This document shows positions 19,908-25,461 of a DNA stretch of 25,461 bases, piece after piece. The notes beneath the pieces are model-generated. The model saw only the letters and a program-made list of their open reading frames with translations. It ran no database searches and was not told the DNA's origin. Location of the stretch: the IMG/VR virus record IMGVR_UViG_3300048033_000704, positions 1 through 25,461 of that record. The stretch is one strand, 5' to 3'. Origin of the DNA: a virus. The position numbers were made by a program, and so were the translations under genes. Every line of letters begins with the position of its first letter. Position 1 is the first letter of the stretch.

Positions 19908-21983
19908 ATGGCTGATAAAGATAACATTCAATCGCCTAGCGTAGAAAAATTAATTCCTCAACAAATTGTTGGGGATTCTCAAGCGCTTATTGAATTTTTA
20001 AAAGAATATTATAAATTTCTAAATCAAGATAATGAGCCTATTGATGTTGTCAATAAAATCATTGAAAATAAAGATTTAGATGATGCTGTAGATTCATATA
20101 TTGATATGATTCGTAAAGAACTCGGATATGGAATGGCCCGAGATCTTGAAGCTAATAAAATAAATCTGTATAAACATATTGGAGAGTTCTATAGATCAAA
20201 AGGATCTATTGATTCTTTTAAGCTTCTTTTTAGATTATTATTCAATAAAAATGTAGAAGTTTCTTTACCTAAAGAGCAAATTCTTGTCGCTTCTGACGGC
20301 CGGTGGATTCAACAAACATCTTTATTTGCTCAAATCACATCAGGTAATGCGTTTGATTTAGTAAATAGTTTTGTTGATCTCAACAATTTAGATGGCTCTT
20401 TAGTAAGAGTTGAAATCGAACGCGTAAGAAAATATAACGATTCTGGAATTTATGAGCTAGTTATTTCTCGACTTTTTGTTGGAGAGATAAGCCAGGGAGC
20501 AACATTTACTGAAAACTCTATAACTGGAACAATTGTTAATTCTTTATCAGATTATTCTATTAATTATTCTGGACAAACAAATTTTAAAGTAGGTCAGCTT
20601 TTAGATGTAATAAGCGGATCTACATCTGGAACTAAAGTTAAAATTACGTCAGTTAATAATACAAATGGTATTATTTCTCTAGAGTTTTTAGATTTTGGAG
20701 TTGATTATCCTTCATCTCTTACTCTACATATATCTGTAGACACTAATTCTTTAAATAATGGAACTCTGATAGGTACTGTAATCACAGATACCAGTGCATC
20801 AAATATAGATGCCTTAAAGTTATCTGATCCAGAAAAAGCTATCGTAACATTTACCGATACAGCAGTTTCTAGATATGCTGGAACTTATTCTACAAACAAA
20901 GGATTTTTATCAGACGATATTTATCTTCAAGATAATTACTACTATCAGCAATTCTCATATGTTATTAAAGCTGATGAGCAATTCTCACAATATGAAAAAA
21001 TAGTAAAACAAACAATTCATCCAACCGGAATGATTATGTTTGGTGAGTTTGAAATAACAAATGAAATTGATGCAGCAGCAGCAATTGAGCTTCTCGGCAG
21101 ACTATACCGCGGCAATTATCAAGATGTTGTTCGTACAGATCAGGAAATTACTGATTTTACAATTATTAAACCAATTCCTGTTGATGGTGAAATTGCAACG
21201 ACTTCTCAATTTGTATATTATGAATTTACAAAACCTCTTGAAGATGAAGTATTCACTCCAGATGATGATTTTTACGAATTAACAAAACCTCTGCAACATC
21301 AAGTTCTTACTCCAGAACAAGTTGCTAAATCATCTTCGAAACCATTTTATAATAGTGTACACATAGACGACGATCCAGTATTTGAAGATTTTGAAACAGT
21401 TTACGCAACTGAATATTTTGCGGAAGAATATTCAGAAGGTTTATCAGTAGATAGATCTCGTGGATTCTATTGGGAATTAACTAAACCAGTAGTAGAAGAA
21501 ATGATTACTTCTGAAACAACAGATTATGAATTTACAAAGTCTATTGAAGAAGAAATGATTACTTCTCAGACTGTTGATTATGAGTTAACTAAGCCTTTAT
21601 TTAGCTTTGCTGATGTAAATAATGAATCTGTTGATAGATACATAACAAAACCATTTGAAGAAAATTCTAATATTTTAGAAAATTATGATAATACTTTAAG
21701 TAAACCATTTTCAAATAGTATTATTGGATCTGATAGCTATAATCCAACGCTGATTAAACCTTTCTTAGAGCAAATGACTACTTCAGAAGTAAGTCCTATT
21801 TTTAGTATAGATAAAGGTATTAGCGAAATTATAGTTTCGGTTGAGAATAGATCTCACCATATTTCAAAACCATTAGCGCAAGAACATATAAATAATACTG
21901 AGTTTGGAACGGTCGAGATCAATCCATATTCAGCTTTTTACTTTAGCGAAAGCTATGTCGAAGGTCATACGGCCTTTTCATAA
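19908..21983 (+). CDS. 7: gp7-like baseplate wedge protein with C-terminal 'KP' repeats
   Basis: 691 residues versus 1032 in T4 gp7. The N-terminus has LIPQQIVGDSQALIEFLKEYYKFLNQ, then LEANKINLYKHIGEFYRSKGSIDSFKLLFRLLF, which resembles the P2 gpI-like core that in T4 belongs to gp7. Small beta domains follow (VGEISQGATFTENSITGTI; QLLDVISGSTSGTKVKITS). Residues about 437-668 carry a degenerate repeat with TKPL/SKPF-type centres. The place directly after gp6 supports gp7. It has its own GATAGG just upstream. The repeat tail is not seen in T4. Another possibility is a separate long wedge-linked protein with gp7 missing. Confidence 0.68.
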   Translation: MADKDNIQSPSVEKLIPQQIVGDSQALIEFLKEYYKFLNQDNEPIDVVNKIIENKDLDDAVDSYIDMIRKELGYGMARDLEANKINLYKHIGEFYRSKGSIDSFKLLFRLLFNKNVEVSLPKEQILVASDGRWIQQTSLFAQITSGNAFDLVNSFVDLNNLDGSLVRVEIERVRKYNDSGIYELVISRLFVGEISQGATFTENSITGTIVNSLSDYSINYSGQTNFKVGQLLDVISGSTSGTKVKITSVNNTNGIISLEFLDFGVDYPSSLTLHISVDTNSLNNGTLIGTVITDTSASNIDALKLSDPEKAIVTFTDTAVSRYAGTYSTNKGFLSDDIYLQDNYYYQQFSYVIKADEQFSQYEKIVKQTIHPTGMIMFGEFEITNEIDAAAAIELLGRLYRGNYQDVVRTDQEITDFTIIKPIPVDGEIATTSQFVYYEFTKPLEDEVFTPDDDFYELTKPLQHQVLTPEQVAKSSSKPFYNSVHIDDDPVFEDFETVYATEYFAEEYSEGLSVDRSRGFYWELTKPVVEEMITSETTDYEFTKSIEEEMITSQTVDYELTKPLFSFADVNNESVDRYITKPFEENSNILENYDNTLSKPFSNSIIGSDSYNPTLIKPFLEQMTTSEVSPIFSIDKGISEIIVSVENRSHHISKPLAQEHINNTEFGTVEINPYSAFYFSESYVEGHTAFS
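21217..21911 (+). repeat. Degenerate 'xKPx' peptide repeat array in the gp7-like protein
   Basis: About eleven copies of a short unit with centre (T/S/I)KP(L/F/V), for example YYEFTKPLEDEV, YELTKPLQHQV, WELTKPVVEEMITSE, YEFTKSIEEEMITSQ and YELTKPLF. Spacing is about 16 to 32 residues. A pair at 21472-21590 is closely alike (EEMITSETTDYEFTK and EEMITSQTVDYELTK). Confidence 0.75.
21887..21894 (+). promoter_or_regulatory. Possible internal late promoter
   Basis: TATAAATAATACT, the same 13 bases as the gp25 promoter at 17585, lies within the end of the gp7-like gene and about 110 bp before the next gene. It is in coding sequence, so chance is possible. Confidence 0.35.
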
Positions 21984-22004
21984 AAACCAAGGAGACATTT
22001 AAAA

Positions 22005-22448
22005 ATGTTAATGCAAGAAAACCTCAAGGCACGTGGTCAAGTATCAGTCGAGATCCTTGATGAAACCGGTGCCTTAAAAGAAAAAATTCATATTCCAAAC
22101 CTAGTTGTTCAGGTTGGTCGTAACTATATTGCTGAACGTATGGCAAATACAGACGATGCTGTTATGTCACATATGGCTACTGGTACGGATAACACAACCC
22201 CAGCGTCTGGTGATACTGCACTAGGTACTGAAAATGGTCGTGTTACTCTTGACTCAACCGTTGTAAATGCTAACGTTGTTACTTACACAGCAACATTTGC
22301 TCCAGGTACTTCTACAGGTGCTTTAGTTGAAGCTGCTATTTTGAATGCTTCTTCTTCTGGTACTATGCTTTGCCGTACAACTTTTGATGTTGTTAACAAA
22401 GCTGTAGCTGATACTATGATTATTACTTGGGCTATTACAATCTCTTAA
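22005..22448 (+). CDS. Small virion/tail-fibre-associated beta protein (147 aa)
   Basis: A beta-rich protein: GQVSVEILDETG.LKEKIHIPNLVVQVGRNYIAERMA, then MSHMATGTDNTTPASGDTALGTE, then TYTATFAPGTSTGALVEAAILN. This layout recurs in small tail or fibre-linked proteins of many phages; none has a well-defined role that I know. CAAGGAG (21988-21994) precedes the ATG. Its place between the gp7-like gene and gp8 suggests a virion part attached to the baseplate. Codon use is a little less A/T-rich than its neighbours (more C at third positions), which may reflect high expression. Confidence 0.7.
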   Translation: MLMQENLKARGQVSVEILDETGALKEKIHIPNLVVQVGRNYIAERMANTDDAVMSHMATGTDNTTPASGDTALGTENGRVTLDSTVVNANVVTYTATFAPGTSTGALVEAAILNASSSGTMLCRTTFDVVNKAVADTMIITWAITIS

Positions 22449-22472
22449 TAAACAAAAAGAGAAGATTCATAC

Positions 22473-24440
22473 ATGACTGCTGTTGTTACTTCACCATTCC
22501 ACACTAGTGTTGCAAACTCTATTTATGAAGAAATTCAAAATAGAGGCGCAATCTATCATTATTTTGTTGGACAAATTCTAGAGTGGGATGATGAAACTAA
22601 TCCTCCGCTTCCTAATGCTTCACCCGTTTATGAAAATAGTGTTAGAAATAGTATTGTTCAAACTAAACAAATCCAGATTAATGACGTAATTAAAGTTGTT
22701 GCAAGAGTCGATTGGGAAGCTCAAACTGTATATGATATGTATGATGATACGTATACACAAGATAATTTATCTTCTTCTGGGGCTTCGTCATTAAAAGAAT
22801 CTAGGTTCTATGTTATTACACAAGACTTTAACGTTTATAAGTGTATTTACAATAATGGAGGAGCACCATCTACAGTTGAACCATCAGGTACTAGTGCTAA
22901 TTATTTAGAAACCTCTGATGGCTACGTTTGGAAATTTTTGGCATTTATTCCATTAGGTTTAAGAAATAAATTCTTAACTGCCGCTTTTATGCCAATTACT
23001 AGATCTATTAAAAATAGATATTATTCTGAAGGTACTATTACAGGATATAATATTTTAGATGGTGGTCAAGACTATGATCCAAACGAAACTTACACACTAG
23101 TAACTGGTGATGGATCAGGTCCATATGCTAAAAGATTATCTTCAATAGTGACATATGTTGTTGAATATAAAGAAGGAACTAACTATAATGGTTTTGGAAA
23201 TAAGTTTTATTTAAATAACTCAGTTGCTCCAGAATTATACTTAGTTGAAGGTAATACTTATAGATTTGATCAGTCTAAACCAAATAATGCTGGTACAACT
23301 ATTAAGTTTTCATTAACTAACGACGGCATTCATCACAGCGGAACTGAATATACAACAGGTGTAACTTATGTTGGAACACCTGGTACTACAGGAGCATACA
23401 CTGAAATAACCGTTTCTGAAGGTGTTGCTGATCTTTATTATTATTCTGAAGATGATGCGTATGCAGGAGCTCAAGCTTACACTATTACAAATGCTGGTCT
23501 TGAAGGACAAGCAAATATTCAGCCAGTCATTGAAAATGGTGTTATTACTGGTTTAAGAATTATCGATGGTGGATTTGGTTATAACACCGCAGCTCTTAGT
23601 GTTCAAACAGATCCATCTGATCCAGGAACCGGCGCATCAGTCACTCTTAATCTTTCTGAAGGTGATTTAGATACACAACAGTCTAACGTTGAACTTTTAG
23701 CTGTTGATGGAGAAATTTCTTATCTTGTCATTGAAAACGGCGGATCAGGTTATACTAGCGCAACAATTACAATTACTGGTGATGGTACTGGAGGAGACTT
23801 TGATGCTGTGTTAGACGCTAATGGCACTGTGACAGGCGTTACTATTAACAACCAAGGTGCCGGATATAGTCGTGCAGACGTTACTATTACTGGTGACGGT
23901 GTAGATGCAGTGGCCAGAGCGATTATTGCTCCAACTGGTGGTCATGGATCAAATGCTCCAGAAGAATTATTAGCGGATACTTTATGTTTTTATACTAACT
24001 TTGAAAATGAAGCAATTCAAAATCTTCAAGTAGATAACGAATATCGCCAAATTGGCATTTTAAAAGACGTAACAGATTTTGGATCAATATATAATAAGTT
24101 TAATAACGAACTTGGTTCAGCATGTTATGCAATTACAGGAACCTTTTTAGAATCTAACTTTGTTGAAGATTCAGATATAGCTACAAGTGATGATTCAAAA
24201 ACTTTAAGAATTGTTACTTCTAATGATAATTCAATGTTAGTTCAGTCTTTAGATGGAACCGTTCCTGAAATTGGAGATGTATATAATAACGCTGCTGAAT
24301 CATCATCATTTACAGTGACATCAGTTACAGATCCAACTATTAATAAGTTCTCTGGAAATATGCTATACGTTGATAATAAACAAGCGTTTACTCCTTCTGG
24401 AGAGCAGAATGTTGTATTTAGAACATTCATCAAATTTTAA
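22473..24440 (+). CDS. 8: gp8-like baseplate wedge protein with large inserted beta domains
   Basis: 655 residues, about twice T4 gp8 (334). Residues about 1-185 are clear gp8: YHYFVGQILEWDDE..PP, ESRFYVITQDFNVYKCIYNNGGAPSTVEPSG and TSDGYVWKFLAFIPLG. The gp8 fold resumes at about residue 500 (FYTNFENEAIQNLQVDNEYRQIGILKD, GSACYAITGTF) and ends VVFRTFIKF. Between them lie a cupredoxin-like beta domain (about 243-340) and repeated GGxGY units. In T4 a gp8 dimer bridges gp7 and gp10 in the wedge. A GAGAAG element (22461-22466) precedes the ATG. The core call is secure; the insert makes a longer, surface-exposed wedge arm. Confidence 0.92.
   Translation: MTAVVTSPFHTSVANSIYEEIQNRGAIYHYFVGQILEWDDETNPPLPNASPVYENSVRNSIVQTKQIQINDVIKVVARVDWEAQTVYDMYDDTYTQDNLSSSGASSLKESRFYVITQDFNVYKCIYNNGGAPSTVEPSGTSANYLETSDGYVWKFLAFIPLGLRNKFLTAAFMPITRSIKNRYYSEGTITGYNILDGGQDYDPNETYTLVTGDGSGPYAKRLSSIVTYVVEYKEGTNYNGFGNKFYLNNSVAPELYLVEGNTYRFDQSKPNNAGTTIKFSLTNDGIHHSGTEYTTGVTYVGTPGTTGAYTEITVSEGVADLYYYSEDDAYAGAQAYTITNAGLEGQANIQPVIENGVITGLRIIDGGFGYNTAALSVQTDPSDPGTGASVTLNLSEGDLDTQQSNVELLAVDGEISYLVIENGGSGYTSATITITGDGTGGDFDAVLDANGTVTGVTINNQGAGYSRADVTITGDGVDAVARAIIAPTGGHGSNAPEELLADTLCFYTNFENEAIQNLQVDNEYRQIGILKDVTDFGSIYNKFNNELGSACYAITGTFLESNFVEDSDIATSDDSKTLRIVTSNDNSMLVQSLDGTVPEIGDVYNNAAESSSFTVTSVTDPTINKFSGNMLYVDNKQAFTPSGEQNVVFRTFIKF
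23521..23941 (+). repeat. Three GGxGY beta repeats inside gp8
   Basis: Units of about 40-45 residues: GVITGLRIIDGGFGYNTAAL, EISYLVIENGGSGYTSATIT and TVTGVTINNQGAGYSRADVT; the last two continue ITGDG. A distant fourth unit (TGYNILDGGQDYDPNETYTL, then VTGDG) lies upstream at about 23038-23112. Such units occur widely in phage structural proteins. Confidence 0.75.
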
Positions 24441-24442
24441 CT

Positions 24443-24450
24443 TATAAATA
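24443..24450 (+). promoter_or_regulatory. Late promoter between gp8 and the DUF4815 gene
   Basis: TATAAATAGTTCTA, two bases after the gp8 stop codon. The predicted start is about 24456, giving a 30-base leader to ATG 24486. TATAAATAG is shared with the promoter at 10841-10848. Confidence 0.8.
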
Positions 24451-24485
24451 GTTCTATAGAAAAACTTAACAGAGTGTAGTAAGAA

Positions 24486-25461
24486 ATGACAATAAATTTT
24501 AATACAGATCCTTATTATGATGACTTCGATGAAGCAAAAGATTTCTATAGAATTTTGTTTCGTCCTGGTGTTGCTGTACAAGCTCGTGAGCTTACTCAAA
24601 TTCAAACAATTCTGCAAAAACAGGTAACCAGAATTGGAGACCATTTATTTAAAAATGGTACGCAAATTATTCCTGGATCTGTAAATATTGATAATGAAGT
24701 TCATTTTGCGAAACTAGACTCTACGTTTAATTCTGTTGAGGTTACTACTTATTTAAGTAATTTCCAAAATATGATTATTACTGGTGTAACATCTGGCGTT
24801 ACAGCTGTTGTTTTAGATTCATCTGAATGTAATTGTGTTATCGATGACACTGTTCCAACTCTTTACTTTAAATATGAATCTACTGCAGCTGACGGAGAAA
24901 CAAAACGCTTTTTACCAGGTGAAGTCTTAACTGCATATGCTGCAGATAACACTACTGCAAAAAACTATAGACTTACTTCAGGATTGTCTGAAAATCTATC
25001 TGTTACTATTTCAGCACCAGTTGGAAACACCACATATACTAATAACGAATCTACTGATGTTATTGGTAAAGGGTTTGTTGTTGAAGTAAAAGAAGGTATT
25101 TACTATATTGACGGTCTTTTCGTTCGTAACGACGAATTGCATTTATATATTGGTAGATTCTCTAATAATCCTACTGCTCGAGTTGGTTTCAAAGTAGTAG
25201 AAGAAACAGTTACTGCAGAAGATGATACTACACTTTTAGATCCTGCACAAGGTACGTATAACTATACAGCTCCTGGAGCCCATAGATACAAAGTTTCTTT
25301 GGAGCTTACAGAGCTACCTCAAGAATCTTCTGGCGCAGACAATATTAAATTTATTGAACTTATTCGTCTTAAAAACGGCCAAGTTCAAAGCAAAGTTTCA
25401 AGAACTTCTTATGCAGAACTTGAGAAAGCTATGGCTCGTAGAACTTACGATGCTAATGGTC
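24486..25461 (+). CDS. DUF4815-type virion structural protein, N-terminal part
   Basis: Open to the right edge, 325 codons visible. It starts NFNTDPYYDDFDEAKDFYRILFRPG, followed by VAVQARELTQIQTILQKQ and RIGDHLFKNGTQIIPGSV, the hallmark of DUF4815 proteins in marine T4-like phages. Later parts are beta-rich with a short GVTSGVTAVVLD unit and GIYYIDGLFVRND. These large proteins are thought to be part of the tail or baseplate periphery, in the place of T4 gp9/gp10. The ribosome site is weak (GTAAGA just before ATG), but a late promoter lies 36 bases upstream. The C-terminus is cut by the window. Confidence 0.85.
   Translation, partial: MTINFNTDPYYDDFDEAKDFYRILFRPGVAVQARELTQIQTILQKQVTRIGDHLFKNGTQIIPGSVNIDNEVHFAKLDSTFNSVEVTTYLSNFQNMIITGVTSGVTAVVLDSSECNCVIDDTVPTLYFKYESTAADGETKRFLPGEVLTAYAADNTTAKNYRLTSGLSENLSVTISAPVGNTTYTNNESTDVIGKGFVVEVKEGIYYIDGLFVRNDELHLYIGRFSNNPTARVGFKVVEETVTAEDDTTLLDPAQGTYNYTAPGAHRYKVSLELTELPQESSGADNIKFIELIRLKNGQVQSKVSRTSYAELEKAMARRTYDANG

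Overview
The window is part of the genome of a tailed, contractile (myovirus) phage of the T4 superfamily. The order 33-59-32 (late co-activator, helicase loader, ssDNA-binding protein), a full T4-type baseplate set (4, 54-like, 26/51, tape measure, 48-like, 53, 27, 5, PAAR, 25, 6, 7-like, 8) and repeated intergenic TATAAATA late-promoter boxes all show this. Several proteins look more like those of marine T4-like phages (cyanophage and Pelagibacter-phage type) than coliphage T4: a gp32 without the T4 zinc ligands, a long gp8 with inserted beta domains, a DUF4815 virion protein and a gp5 without an internal lysozyme. The DNA is A+T-rich. The host cannot be read from the sequence. The sigma70-like early promoters, clear Shine-Dalgarno sites, lipobox and signal peptide suit a Gram-negative, probably marine, bacterium.

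Layout. (1) 1-6070, mostly + strand, early/middle: the end of an unknown gene, small conserved unknowns, a tRNA-Asn(GTT), then SleB-like hydrolase, gp33, gp59 and gp32. Four promoters share a TTTACA-17 bp-TATAAT architecture, and three of them also share spacer sequence. A late lipoprotein cell-wall hydrolase lies on the - strand at 446-940. (2) A bidirectional hairpin terminator at 6074-6102 separates gp32 from the late block. (3) 6104-11301, - strand, late: read from its promoter leftwards, gp4, a gp2-like candidate, a gp54-like tube initiator, gp26-like and gp51-like proteins and the tape measure. (4) 11358-25461, + strand, late: gp48-like, gp53, gp27, gp5, PAAR spike tip, gp25, gp6, gp7-like, a small virion protein, gp8 and a truncated DUF4815 protein.

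How it works together. Early host-type promoters make the replication proteins and gp33, which turns on TATAAATA late promoters. Those drive the - strand tail/head-completion operon and the + strand baseplate operon. The two late operons start from two late promoters that face each other only 20 bp apart, so they probably exclude each other.

Most notable observations: a candidate programmed -1 frameshift fusing gp26-like to gp51-like just before the tape measure, as in tail-assembly chaperones of other phages; an exact 69-residue tandem duplication in the tape measure; ten 11-residue repeats in the gp54-like protein; relocation of cell-wall-degrading domains to the ends of gp5 (M15-type peptidase) and gp27 (RNxNPGNI domain); and the face-to-face late promoters. 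All functional names come from remembered family patterns and gene order; no database search was run.
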